Shown piece by piece: positions 28,501 to 43,500 of a DNA stretch of 64,000 bases. Source of the DNA: Aporhodopirellula rubra (lineage in GTDB: Bacteria > Planctomycetota > Planctomycetia > Pirellulales > Pirellulaceae); assembly GCF_014192335.1 (NCBI RefSeq), contig NZ_JACHXU010000008.1:248001-312000 (forward strand). Direction: 5' to 3'. Position numbers and translations under genes: made by a program. Position 1 is the stretch's first letter, and each line of letters starts with the position of its first letter. The notes below the pieces were generated by a model. The model searched no databases. It saw only the letters and a list, made by a program, of their open reading frames with translations, and was not told the DNA's origin.

Positions 28501-31500
28501 TCTACATCGACCCAACCCCGGGTGATCGCAATAGCGGTGATGAGCAAACTCGCGAGGCAGTGGATACGCGTCTCGACGGTTCGATAAACACCGCTCAGCC
28601 GCTCGGCAACCTGTTGACGTCGGACCGCGGTTCGTTGGTGGTAACCGGTGAAATCGGTAACCTAAACAACAGTCTATCGAACCCTCAGTTGTACTCATCG
28701 TTGCTTAACGAGCGTCTCGAAGATGTGGACGTCTACCAAGTCGATCTGTTCGCCCAACAGATTGCTCCTGATACGTTTGATAGTGAAAACCGATTTGTCT
28801 CCACGACGTTTGATATCGACTATGCGGACGAGTTGGCACGCGTTAACACGATCCTTTCAGTTTATGATTCACAAGGGCGCTTGATTCTCGTTAGCCGCGA
28901 TAGCAATGTGACCGATGATCAAGGTCGTCCGCTGCAGGGCGTCGACATGGCTAACCTCAGCGGTGGATCAGCGGGAACGTCGGATGCCTATATTGGCCCT
29001 GTCGAACTGCCTGAAGGGACCTACTATGTGGCCGTCAGCAGTGAGGCAGTCGTCCCCGCGGTTCTCGATCAGTTCTTTTCTGAAAATGCTACCGAGCCCA
29101 ACGTCCGATTGAGGCCGTTGAACTCAGTCCGGCCGCTTTCGCGAGACTCGTTTGAATCGATTATTGAAGTCGATGGCCGATTCATCGACGACACTGCCGA
29201 ACGACCTGTCATCGAACCCGCGTTCAGTGCGGCGTCGCCGGTTCCGTACACGCTCGATGACATTCGATTGTTCGTTTCATACCAAGGTGGTATCTCGGGG
29301 AACAATGCGACGTCGCTGGCGAGTTTCAACCCGTTCACAGGAACGATGGAACGTTTGATCGGCCAATTCGGGCCTTCAACGGCGAGCATGGCGATTCGAG
29401 ATGACGGCGAGTTGTATACATACAACTTACCGCCGAACCAACCCAACAACGGCAACACGGGTAACTACCTCAATATCTCGCCGGTCAATGGGGCGTCCAC
29501 GAATGATGGTGATGACGGGATCGCGTTCTCGCGAAACAATGAGGCAGGCGGTGCGGTCGAAGCGGACGCAAATGCTCAATTGTTGGTCACCGCGCTCGCA
29601 TTCCCACGTGCCAGTGGAAACTCGTCGATTAATACTTCGGCGGTCAATGGAAATGAGCGTTTCTGGGTTGTTGGTAACCGTGATAATGGTGGGCGTGCCG
29701 GCGAGGTTCCAACTCTGTTGCGGAACAATATCGTCTACTCGGCCGCAACGATTAATGGTGAGATCACGTCGCTAGGAAGCACCAACAACAATGCCGATCG
29801 CAACTTTGCCGACGGTGTTCCCTACGACACCTCGTATGGCCCCGCTTCGGATGAAATTGAATTCGGAATCGTAGATACGGGACGTTTTGATACGTCCCGC
29901 GGAGCGGACGGCGGGTTCATTACGGGAATGGCAGCCTTCCCTGACAACTTCAATCAACTCGTTGCGACGACGGACGCGGGTGGCATTCACGTGTTCAGCC
30001 CGAACGACAATATCGACGCGCCATTGAACAGTGAAGCTGCGGGTTACGGTCGAGTGATTCCGACCCAATTCTATGGGACTGTGGCGCCACATCCTGGGCA
30101 CAATGTAGCAACACCGATATTCAGCAGCGTGACGTTTGGTCCTCAAGCCGTCGAGGGACAGGCATATCGACAAACTCTGTTTGCAACGACTACTGATGGA
30201 TGGCTGTATGCCTTTACGTTGGTTGAAGCAGACGACGGAACTCTGTCCACTGAACCCGCTCGCGTCTTCCTTGACGGACGCTTTGCGGTTGAGCTTAGTC
30301 TGATCACCGGAGCGTCTGTTGGGCGAACCCCGATCGGAATTGCGTTCAGCAATCTGGAAGTCAACCCGTGGCACTCAACGAATGATCGTTTTGATGATGT
30401 TGGACACGGACAAGAGGTCCCATATGATCAATCGAGAATTGGGACAACAGGAGGCAACAGCCTGTACTTTGGGTTCGAAATTGATGGCGGGAACTCGAAG
30501 GCAACCAATACTCTTTCACGTGCCGATGGAGATGCGCTGGGAGAGCTGGCGCCCGGTGGAAGTCACGGTAGCGCGATTTCGGAACCGTTTGATCTGCGAG
30601 AATACTCCGCGGCGGATAAGCCGACGCTCTACTTCACCTACAACATCGAGGTTGAAGACAACGACGATTACGCTCCCGGGCGGGCGCAGCGGGATAGCTT
30701 CCGGGTATTCGGCGCCGGCGACGATGGCAATTGGGTGTTGTTGGCGACAAACGATGATTACAAGCAGTTGGCGCCTGCCGATGAATACGAAGATTACGCC
30801 ACTACGGGAATCGCTGTTCAAACGATCTTTGATGACAATGGGGCGGATCAATGGCGTCAAGTACGTGCCGACCTGTCACCGCTTGCTGGTAGCAGCAATG
30901 TTCGGATTCGATTCGATTTCTCAACCGCTGGCGCAATGCAGCAGCATTTCGGCAGTGTTGAATTGGTTGGCGTGGCCGGGCAAGATCTAGAAGATCGTGA
31001 TCAAACTGTTATCACTGGTAATGACGGCATTAGTGTTGTTCTGGAGAACATTGTTGGCCGAGACGTCGTCTTTCCGGCGGGCAGTGAACTCAATGATGGT
31101 GATTCTTTCCTAATTTCGAACGCCGTTGATATCCAAGCACTGGGCAGTTCGCAGGTTGTTGCACGTTTCCGGAATACGACCGATCCGTCATCAATCAGTA
31201 GCGGTTCCCCCGTTGCGACGTCGACCACACCGACTCTTGGGATGTTGATTCCGCGTGGATCGGAAATCGTTGACGGGCAATTGCTCGAGGTCACGACGCC
31301 GAGCGGAGTTTCGACGATTCAGTTTCTTGATTTCGGTTTCACAGGCGGCTTCGCTGGTTTCGGTGGACCAGGTATCTCTGGCACGGTCACCTTCAGTGCC
31401 GATGGTTTTGAAAGCAGTGCCGCAGATCTCGCTTCAGCAATACGCGATGCGCTGCTCGGCGAGGTCGATGTGGTTGTCGAAGGGAACGCGGTTGCGTTCT

Positions 31501-34500
31501 TGGGTGCTACGGCAATCTCAACCGATATTGATCCATCAGCATTGAACGATGGAATTTCAACCGCACCTATTGATGCGGTTGTTTATACCGTACCGAATGG
31601 TGCATCGATCAGCAGTTTCCAGAGTTTGTTCTTTGATCAGGGTGTGTTGGGTGGCACGTCGGTTGTCTTCTTGCAACAGAACCCTGCAGGAACTTTGGCA
31701 ACGGGGCCTGGTGTAGTCGTATATGAAACAACAGACACCGCCGACGAAGTCGCTGCCGAATTGCTGATCGCTCTTGGTGGTCTTGCCGCTCCGATAGCCG
31801 GTGCGGCCGATCAGATCGCCTTCCTGGGCGACGGTGTGACGACGGGGCCGGAGGTTTTGATCAGTTACCAACCTGGCATGAGTCGTGATCAGATTTCGAA
31901 CGCAGTCGCGGCGGCAATGCCGGGACAAACGCAACCGCGCACCAACGGACTCGGGCGAGTCTCATTCCTTGCAGCAACCGATATCCAAGTTGACGGAGGG
32001 ATTCGAGCAGGTCAGTCCAATCCGGTTCTTGTCAGCGAGGGGCTAGCCCGTTTAGTTGTTCCTTCGGGTGATCAAGCCTCCACAGGTGAGGTGTTGGAAA
32101 TCGACCTGGATGGCACGCTGTTTACATTGACCTACGTCCGCAGTACCGAAGCGACAGGCGCGCTCGATGAAATCGTCTTCGATTCGGGTGAAACCAAGGC
32201 GGAAGTTGCGGCGAGCATATTGGCGTTGTTGCCCGCCGGATCTGCGTCGATTAACTCCGACGGTGACCTCGTATTTATCAGTCGCAGTGCGACCGCTACG
32301 GTAACGCCGAGTACGACACGCCTCGTTGTCGACCGGGCGGATATTAACTCGCTGCGTAACCAGATCATTCTGGCCGACGGAATTGATATCAACGATGATG
32401 AGATCATTGAAATCGTTAATGGTGGTAGCACGATTGTCGTTGTCTTCGATGACGGTGACGGTGTGGATCCAAACATCACGGCCGATATCGTGGTCAATTT
32501 CACCGATCTCAGTACCGGTGCCGAATTAGCGATCGATTTGGCGAACCAATTATCTGCAATTGCTCCGGGACTTAATCCGGTTCAAACCGACAACGTGGTT
32601 CGAGTAAATGTTCCGGCTTCCGGGGGCAGCGACCCTACGGCAACGCGGCGAGGCAATGATTTCTCGGCGACGACGATCGAGGCGGTGCAGATCAAGTTGC
32701 CTGTTGCGAATCAATTGGTCAACGGCGAGCAATTGGTGATCACTGTTGATGGCACTCCTTATCCTGTCACCTTCAACGACGCTGGTGGTGGTGCTGGTCC
32801 AGGCGTCGTCACCTACAACGGTAACGGTACAGCAGGTGCGAATACGAACCTGGATGAGCTAACACGCCGGTTAGCCGAAGAGGCGTTGCCGACGACGCTC
32901 GATATCGGACGCTTTGGCGATAGCATTATCATTTATGGAACTACTGTTTCCGTAAGCACACCTCAAGCGGGTAGCAATATTCAGGTAACGGATCTTCAAG
33001 CCTTGGATGTTTTCGTTCCCGAAGGCTCCGAGATTAATGATCGTGATACGATCGGATTGTCGGTTGGCAATCTGAATGATCCGATCCTCGACGCGTTGAT
33101 CAATACGACGAATTTGACGCTGCGTGAGCGACGAACGACCGATCCGCTCATTATCGGCAACCAGGATGTTTTGGCGTTTGATAGTACTGAAACCGCAGAA
33201 GACGTTCGTCTAACGTTGCTCAGTAAGCTGTCTGCGTTTGCGGTGCCAGTTGATGGAACCACCAATCGTCTTCGGACGGTTGCAAACCGGTTTGATGAAA
33301 CTCAGGCAGATAGTGCAGTGGATTTCCGCCTCGATCCGGTTCTCTCATTGTTGATCCCGGACCCTGCTGACCTCAAGACGGGCGAATCGGTCACCCTGAC
33401 AGGCTGGGGCGGTGGGGCGATTCAAATGACCTTTGTCCGTCGCGGTACGAATGTCGCGGATAATGGTGGTATTCAGATCTTCTTCGATGAAGGTGATACC
33501 GGGCAGGATATTGCCATTCAAATCGTAGACAAGTTGCGTGATATCAATATCAATTCGGTCGCGGAACTGCTTGAAGATCCTAACTTTGTCGGTGTTGGAA
33601 TCGAAAGCCGTGGTGCCAATGGATTCCTCGGTATCGACCCAGCGACTACGTTCCTGGTTACGGATACGGTGGATACCTACGCCATTCCGGTCACGTTCCC
33701 TGCTGGCTCCGCCATTACTGATGGTGAGACGATTACCATTTTCCGCAAGGATGCGCCGATCGGAAACGGGCAAACGTACTACTTCACTACCGACGCAACC
33801 GATGTATCGCCTTTCGCGATCAACTATGAGGCGGGTTTCAGTCCGCAACAAGTCGCTGATGCTTTCCTGGCTCAAATTGACCCATCTCTATTCGCACGGC
33901 AGTTCGGAACATCCGGGCGCGAAATTTTGGTGCTCGAAGCGTCTTCGATTCGCGTCGGATCGTCATCAAACATTGTTAGCTTTGAAGCAACCGTTTCGAC
34001 GACCGTGAACACGTTTTCGACACGCGCAGTGCCTGTGATCGTCGATGCGACCATGGACACCGTTGCAGTCACCGAACGCTTACGGCAAGCTCTTGCAGAG
34101 AGTCTCGGGCGGACAGAGTTGTTCTCAAACTCTTTCGGTACGGACGCCTCGTTGGAGGCCTCTGAGGATAACTTCAAAATTTACGGTGAAGACCGCATCC
34201 GATTGTTCAGTGCGTTCGTTTCCGATCCGGGAACATTTGGATTGAACCAAGACTTGTTTGGCGCAAGCATGCCGGGAGATTCGTTCGGCGTTGGTTTGCC
34301 GACGGGATTCAGTTCGGGGAATATCTCGACGATCGCGGCTTCGAATAATCAAGTTTCGGGTGTGTACATCGACGACATCATTGTCGGTTTCGCTGAACGA
34401 GGCGAAGCGGTGTACTACGAGAATTACTTTAACGAGCCAGGGAACTCGAACTTCGTTCTCGATCCTACTTACACGCCTGATTCACGTGCGGACAGCGTTC

Positions 34501-37500
34501 AGCCCGAGTTCCCAGATGAAATCCTGGTCGGAGCCTATTCGCTCGAGATTCGGACCGCTGACGAATACGGCGTGCCGGAGGACTACGACCCGATCAATCT
34601 CGCTCTCGATGAATCATTCTCTGCGGGGCGTTCGTTTGATACCAACGATCGTCTCGTCGACGGAGCAGTCACGATTGTCGCGCCTGCGGGTGTCGACCTT
34701 GTCGATGGCGATTCGTTCGTGCTCGATGACGGATCGAAACGATTGACGTTCGAATTCGATAGTCGCTATCAGCCGGGTGTCGCGTTGGGATCAGGTAACG
34801 TTCCCGTTGTGTTCGATCCTGTAGATACCGCTGCACAGATTGCAGCAAAGATTCGCAACGCAATCAATTCGCAGCAGTCGCAAGACTCGCTCGCGATCAC
34901 GGCAGCTACAGGGGACGGACGGGATAGCGGTATTTCCAGTTCCAATCGTGTCGAACTGTTTGGCAACGAATATCGTTTCGACGCGAACGGTCAACGTCGA
35001 TTGATCTCGGCGAACATTCTGGTGAATCCAGGCTCCGGCCGGACGTTGACGATGGACATGGTTGCCGAAGAGACGTTTGCTGGAAACTACACGAGTCGTC
35101 GCGTCTCATTGATCGACCACGATGCGGGCACCGTCGATTACGTGGTCTATGGCAATGAACTTGCTCAGGCGGCGGTACCGGGCTACGTCAACGGTGACAC
35201 TCTCTTTGTTACTGGTAAAATTGGTGACGCGGTCGATATCGGTATCCCGGATCTGACAAGTGCCGATGACGGTTCTATCCTCGGTAGTGATCCTACAGAG
35301 GATATCGACACCATTCGTGTTTATCTCGAAGCAGGCAAAGGCATTGACATTGACGTCGATACCACGGGGCTGTTCCGAGTCGGTGAGGGGCTGCAGTTGC
35401 CGTTTGTTGCGATCGTGGAGCAGGGCACGAAGTTCACGTTCTCTGAATTGAATTTTGCGTACGCCCAACGTGCGGATGGTTCTCCGGCAATCTCTGATTT
35501 TAGTGCTCCGACGTTTGGGTTTGGTGAGACGCAGGCGGGAGCGAATCTGCAATTCACACCAGTGAAGTCTGGCTACTATGACATCATCGTTAGCAGTACA
35601 GCGGCCTACTTAGGTAGTCAGGGGCCGATAAGTATCACCGATGCGGAATCCGGTGAATACTTCATGTCGATTCGCCCGACCGGCGATCCGGGAGTGCCTG
35701 AACGTGACGTGTTGATGGTCGACTATCACTTCGGAATTACCGATGAGAATCGGGTTTCTGACCAAGGTCAGTTGATCATCGAGGGTAACTTCATTCGCGA
35801 CTCAGCCGACGTCGGTATCTCGTCGGTGATCGGTGAAGCAGGGCAGGCGTTCTATGCCAATCAGACTCTCTTCGGAGGACCGACACAAAGTGTTCTTGCA
35901 GATACGTCAACGCGTCCTGGCAGCGCACGGCTAACACGCAATGCCAACCCGACGAGCCTGATTCCAGGTGCGGTCATTTACAACAACGTTGTGGAGCGGT
36001 CGGGTAATGTCGGTATCCAAATTGGTGGTGGTACGTACGACAACGGTGAGTATGGCACGCCGAACCTGTTTAGCCGCGTTATCAATAACACGATTGTCAC
36101 AGCGGGAACCGGGATTGAAGTCAGCGGTCGCGCCGCACCGACGTTGATGAACAACGTGATCGTGGACGCCGGAACTGGCATCGACGTCGACTCGGTTGAG
36201 GCTAATGAAACTGTCACGGCACGTAACGTTTTCTCACGCAATGGTGTCGATAGTACGTTGCCACTGAGTTCAACATCGATCGTCATCCCAGACGGCGATC
36301 CGGTATTCCAAGACGAAGCTCGATCAATTTACCTGCCAGCAGCAGGAAGCCTCTTGATCGACAATTCGTTGAACTCTCTCAGTGACCGAAGCGAATTTGT
36401 CGATACGGTTAAGAAACCAGTCGGCATTGCCGCCTCACCGATCCTGGCACCGAACTTCGATATCTACGGGCAACCTCGTGTTGATGGTATCGCAGGTTCA
36501 CCATCGGGCGGTGTTGGTTTGAACCCATTTATCGATCGTGGTGCGGTCGATCGTGCGGACTTCCGACGTCCTAACGCGGTCCTCAATAATCCGTTCGACG
36601 CTCCCGATGAATTTGCGGCGGGGTCGCCAACGGATCCGAATACGACCGGCGATACCGATCCTCAGCAATCGTTTGTGCGATTAGTTAATTCGGATCAGTT
36701 TGTCGAGTATTTCGAAATTCAGTTGATTGACGAGGCCGGTACCGGATTGGATGCCGACACCATCAACGGTGATACTGTCTTGATGACTGAGAATGGCGAG
36801 CAGTTGCTGCCTAATCGAGATTTCACGTTTGGTTACAGCGAGAACAGTCGCACGATTCGTTTGACACCTTTGGCAGGTGTTTGGAATCAAGACGCCGTTT
36901 ATGAAATCACGCTCAATAACCAAGTTCGTCGGGTCATTGAACTGCAATCAGGCGGTTCCATTGCCGATGGCGATCAGGTTGTCGTGACCGATGACACCGG
37001 CCGCGAAACGGTTCTTGAATTCGACAGCGGTTACACGCTCGGCGTTCCACAGAACGATACGTTTGTCGTGACAGATACCAAGAGTGGATTCCGTGATACC
37101 GATACGTTCTCGATCACATCGCGTAACGGTTTGACGACTTATACGTTTGAAATCAACACCACCGGTACTGTGGCGAGTGCCAATGTCGCGATCCCATTGT
37201 CGGCTACGGGTACCGTCACCGAAGTTCGCGACGCGATTCTGCGGGTTCTCGATCCGACGCAGTTTGCCGGCAGTTCACCGACGGCGATCAACTATGCGAG
37301 CCTGTTAGGCATCACGCCGGTTGCTGTTGGCAACGACTCGATTCAATTGGGAACGTTGCCTGCGGTCCAATCAACGACGGTACCCCCAACGGCCTCACTG
37401 CCGGGGCACGTCATTAATATGGCTAATGTGTCGTCCGGTTTGATTAAAACGGGCACGGTGGATTCGATCGTTGACGGAGGCCAGTTCACCTACACCCGTG

Positions 37501-40500
37501 GCGATACAACGATCACGTTCGAGTTCGACTCCAACGACTCGTTTGATCCTGCGGATCAGACACCATCGCGACGTCGTGTCGAATTCAGTCGCACGGACAC
37601 ACCTGACCAAATTGCACAAGCGATCGCGACTGCACTTCGCGGTTCCAATATCGATTTGAGCGGTGCGGTTGCGATCGGCGACGGTTTGGTCTCCGTCGGT
37701 GGTCTCGAAGGCGACATGATCGATCTGCTCAACTCGCAAATGTCACTCACCGGCACACCCGGTGTGACTGGTTCTCTCAGTATGACGGTGCCGGACACGC
37801 AATCGGGATCCACGATTGATGGAACCACCGTTACAGTCAATGTTGGTAGCAAGACGGAAACCTTCTTGTTTACGAACGACGATCAACTGACGTCAGCGAA
37901 CATTACCGTCGTAGTGGATCCGACGGCCGATGCGACGGAAATCGCTCAGGCACTCGAAGCCGCCGTGGCTCTCGCGTTCGAAAACGAACTCAACGTCCAA
38001 CGCAGCGGTACGGCCATCACTCTCGGTGAGACCGAATCAGGGCAGGATAGCGAATTCACGACTATCGATATTGTCCCAGGTGCAGCCGTCGTTGGCGACG
38101 CTTTGGTGATCGGTGGCGTCAGTGGCGGGGCGATCCCGGTCGACTTCACGCCTAGCAATTCGTTCCCAGCCGTTTCGGTTGCGACGAAGGTGCAACAGGC
38201 AATTAACGAAGCAGGCATTGGTGTTGATGTGTTCTCACCAGGCGGCGGCGTGTTGCTGTTGGCGGGAACTCAAGACGTTGTGACACGAGGTGGCGTCGGT
38301 GGTGTCGAGACGACTGCGGAAACGATTCTCGCGATCTCCGATTTGGCGGGGAATCCGGTTAACCCGACTCGTCCGAATAACGAAACTCGCTTTACGATCA
38401 TCATGCCGGATGTTCGATTCGACTTCGGCGATGCACCGCAGGAGTACGGAACGCTTCTGCAAAGCCCAACACCGGGACTGGATACGTCCGATTCGAACTA
38501 CGTTCCTGGAAACGGCGCACGCCACGCTGTGACCGGTAGTTCATCGAGCCGCCTGGGCCGTTACGTTGACACCGAAGCCGATGGCCAGCCCGTGGGTTCG
38601 GGTGTTGGTGTGTCCGACGACATGGTGTTGACGGTCGGTGCGACTTCAGTCGCTGCGGATGTGGTGACCCCGACTTTCGCACGGATCACCGTTACCGCGA
38701 TTCCACGCATCGGCGATGTGATGACTCTCACCGTTCGCACGCCTGATCCGGCCAACCCTGGTAGTTTCACGACTTCAACCAATTACGAGTTTGAATTCGT
38801 TAACGCAGGATCCACTCCGAGCGGACCAGGTGTTGCGGTTGAAATATCAGCCGGCGATGGTGTCGATGATGTCGCCGCTTCGTTGTTGGCCGCAATTGAG
38901 CTTCACGTGACCGACGTCGAAGCCGATTTGACTGCGATGATCAATGCATCGGAATTGGAGCAGATCGAGTTGCGTTCGACTTCGCTCGGCGGCACTCGAG
39001 CACGAGAGTTTGCTCTCGAGACTCAATCGGTCTTGTCCGCAGCCGGATTTACAGTCGATGATTCAGATCCATCGTCGTTGTCGGTTGCGTTCTCCGCCGT
39101 GCCCGTTCCGGGGCAACTGTTGGTACTTCGCACCGCGGATCGGTCGCGAACCTATGAGTTTGTCGATCCGTCTGCAAACCCACGGCCGGGCAGCGTTCCG
39201 GTTCTGATTCAGACGACGTTTACGACCGAACAGGTTGCCGAAGCATTATTGAATGCGATCGAGTCGAGCCTGAGCGATTTTGGTGGCAGCATCCTCGGGG
39301 AAATCGATTCCGCTGACGCTGCGAAGGTTAATTTGATAGCGATTGACGATGAAGACGGTGTCTCCGTGATCACGTTCAATCAGGGTGGTGCAAACCCACC
39401 GGCGTACTTCTTCGGACGTTATGAAGACAACGGGAAAGTCTTTGATTCGTCGCAATCGGATCAAGTCTTTGGATTCCTGAACCCGGCTGATCCGGTGGGA
39501 ACCAACGTTGAGGTGTTCGTTACCGGTGGTGGTCTGATCGACGCCTGGGTCGACTTCAACGGTAACGGTATCTTTGATGTCGGGACGTCCGAGCAAGTGC
39601 TGTTCAACCAGCCCGTCGTTGATGGCCTCAATACACTGAGTATCTTCACTCCGAGTGACGTGGCTGACATCGACACATGGATGCGTGTCCGTTTGAGTAA
39701 CTCTGGAAATACCAGCCCAACGGGAGTCGCGATTGGTGGTGAAGTCGAGGATTACCTCGTCAGCGTTCGTCGCGTGGAGGTTCCGTTGCCGTCAGGTCTT
39801 GGCGATCGGTTCATCGCCATGGAAGACACTCCGTTGCGAATCGACGCGTCCCTGAGCGCATCGAACCCGCCGCTGGATATCAACGGCAAGACGTTGTTGA
39901 CCAACGACAACCTCGGCTCGCAGATCCTGCCTGTTCGATACTTTGTTGATCTTCCGCGAATTCTCGTTGATGATGACGGATCGACATTCCCCGATACGCT
40001 ACTGGTTTATCGTACGCCACAGGGCGGACAGTTCGTCGTGGACCTCGCGGCCGGTGATGACCTGAGCGGATCGTTTACCTACACGCCTGCTGAAGACTTC
40101 TTCGGCGTCGACACGTTCCGCTATCGTCTGTCGACACAGCAGAATGCCGAGGGTGTTGATACGGACGATGTCGAGTTCGAAACGGTGACCATCAACGTGT
40201 TGCCGGACAACGATGATCCTCGTGCCAACGATGAAACATTCGTCACTTTCGAACCTACCAGCAATGGACCTGATCCGACGTTGGTGATTGACGCGTCCGA
40301 CCTGGTTTCGTCCGCACTACCGGACTTTGACCCGAATCAAACAACATCGCCTCAAAACGAATCGAATCAAACGATCCTGATTCGATCGATCGCTACCGTT
40401 AACGGAACAATCACCGCGGGCGGTGCGACCGACACTATCACGACGAGTCGTGGCGGAACGTTGGTGGCTGAATTCAATAGCACGACCAACCCACAGTGGA

Positions 40501-43500
40501 TCACCCGCGTTCTTTACACGCCTGCGGATGATTTCAACAGTGACGTAGGAGCACTCAACGCATTGTTGCTCGACGAATTCACGTTCACCTTGATGGATGA
40601 TGGTATTTCGGTGCTGCCGACGGAATTGAATGACAACCTCAATGCACTCAACCTGGGTGCCGACGACCTCAGTGCGTCGCCGTACTTCATTAGTGGTGGT
40701 CAGCGCAATCAGTTCTTGAGGAAACCGGTTACTGCTGCGGAAGCAACCGCGACCGCGACAATTCGCGTCACACCTCGGAACGACGCTCCTGAATTGGTTA
40801 CCGACTATGTCGGATTGACCGACGAAACCGGGGCTCCGAACACCCGCTATCTGAACTTCTTTACGAACCCAGCGACGCGTCCGACGCCAACCGAAGATTC
40901 GGTGCTCGTTTTCCCAACGTCCTACTTGCTCGATAACGATTCGACCGGACCGGTCGGTGCGATCGACGAAACCGATCCGTTGATCGGAAACGATAGCAAT
41001 ATCCGTGTCGTTGGCGTGGGAATGGATGATGCCACACCTGAGACACTGAGCCGCGGATCGATTTCGTTGGATCCAACGACCGGAATGATCACGTTCACAC
41101 CGGCGGCGGACGTGTATGGCGAAATCACATTTGTTTACACCGTGATGGACAGTGGTATCGACGAAGGCACTGATATCACGGACGTCTTTGACCCGAACGA
41201 TCGCGGAACGCAAACCGTCAATGGTCTGACGTCAACGATTACTGCGACGATCTTCGTCGCACCTGTTAATGACGCTCCCGTTGCCTACGACCGATTGCGT
41301 CGAACCAACGAAGACACACCGCTGACAATTACAGCGGCTGACTTGCTCGGTGCTGGAACGTCTGCCTCGTCGCAAATTCAGATCTCGAACTTTGCGGTCA
41401 CGCTGCCGGATGCCGACAACCTGATCAACGGAGAGGTGTTGATCTTGTCCGCCGACAACGGCCAACGCGTGGCGATCGAATTCAATACCACGGGTGTTGT
41501 CTCGCAAGGTATTGATCGAGTCGTCCGCTACACCGCGGGTGAATTCGGTTCGGACATCGCAGCACGTCTCGAACAAGCTCTGCGAGCGGTCGGCTTCGGC
41601 GGAACGGCAGCAGGGAACCAAGTCACGTTCAACGATGCGGACGTTCTTAATGAGATCACCGCTCCGACATCGTTGGTGGTTAGCCCGGCGTCGCAAATAA
41701 TCACGATCCCCTCCGGTGTTGATCTGGGAGACGGTGAACGCGTCGTGGTCCTAGATGCAACCGGTGTAGAACATATCTTTGAATTCACAACCACTGGTAG
41801 TGTTGCTGCGGGAGTCATCCCGGTCGCAATCAGTGCAGCGGACTCGTCGCAGCAAATCGCGGAATCGTTGGCAACAGCGATGCTGGCTGAAGGGTTTGGC
41901 TCCGTCGCCGCACCAACGGCTCAAACCGAATTCCGCGTGCGAATCAACGGTGCTACTTCGATTGCTGCGGAGACCGGCACGTCGGCGATTCGCGTCGTCG
42001 GTAGTGACGTGATCCTGCCAATCGGTGCTCTGTTGCAGAACGGTGAGTTACTGCAGATCGATAACGCCACGGGTGGCACGACAATTGTGGAATTCGGTAC
42101 CGGATCGGCGAGTGATCCGTCGCACGTCTTCGTCTCCTACTCTGGCGTCGACACCGTTCCCGATCTGTCCGCTCGCTTGGCTGACGCTCTGAACGACGCA
42201 ACCGATCCGAACGCTTCGGAAGTTTCCGCGACCGCTCTGACGTTTGTCGAATGGGATGTTACCGTCAACGATGTCGTTTCGGTTGTCATCAACGATGCCG
42301 CTTCGGCGATCGAATTCAATGGTGAAGATCTAATCCTTCCGCCGCTCGCACAGTTGATCGATGGCGAAACGGTTACGATTACCAACGACGACGGTCAGGA
42401 TTTTGTAATCGAGTTCAACGTGACGGGTGTCGCGTCGCCGGGCAGCACGCTCGCAATCGCGTACAGTCCGGTCGGTTCACTCGATACAGTGCTCGCCGAT
42501 CTCGCGACGGCACTGCAAGGACTCGGCGTTGGCGGGAAGTTCGTTCCCGGTGGCGTGCGACTGAGCGATGCACAAACAATTTCGCTCGACCGTGCGGCGA
42601 GCGGTATCGAAATCAATGGAACCAACATTGTTGTCCCAGACGGATCGTTGTTGATCGACGGTCAACGGATTCGCGTGATGGATGCAACCGGTGACGAGAC
42701 GATCGTCGAATTCAATACGTCGGGAATCCCGTCGGTTGGGGCCAACGTGGCGGTTGTCTTCGCTCCGACGAGCACGGCATCGGAAGTCGCAATCGCATTG
42801 CAGGAACAATTGCGAGCGATCGGCTTCGGCGCCAATGCCGAAATCGGAGCTATCGGCTTGCCTACCGATCGCGCTCGGGTGACCTTGCAGGTGCTCGACC
42901 AAGCGGTTGCGGGTGAATTGCCTGCCGCACCTGGTGACTTTGATCCGCGATTGGGAACTCCGTTCAACGAAGCGGAACAGACCGCGGGTCTGCGGATCAT
43001 CGAAGTCGGAGTCGCCGGTGGAACGCTGAACTTGCAGAACAACCCGTCCTTGGTTTCGGCCAATCCTGCATCGATCGGAACGCTCGACCCGTGTGGTCCC
43101 AATGAAGCGTGTTTGGTCAGCGACGCGGGCGGTATCTTCCGCTTCACGATCGCAGAGGAGATGGTCAATGGCCAACTCTTGCGATACTTCGACAACATTC
43201 ATTACACGCCGCCGTTGGACTACAACGAACAGTTGCCGTTCTCGGCGCGTGAACTGCTGACGTACAAGATCATCGATGACGGCTTGACGACTGTCACGAG
43301 TCCAGCGAATGTCACCAATTTGCCGCCGATGGTTTCGACTGAATCAGGTACTTTGACGATTACCGTGGGTGCAGAGAATGACGCTCCATCCTTCGATAGC
43401 CAGATTTCGATTAACGTACTCGAACGGGATAACAACTCGTCGACAACAATATCGAATTTCGTATCGCGGATCTTTGCCGGGCCAGCGGGTGCGTTTGACG

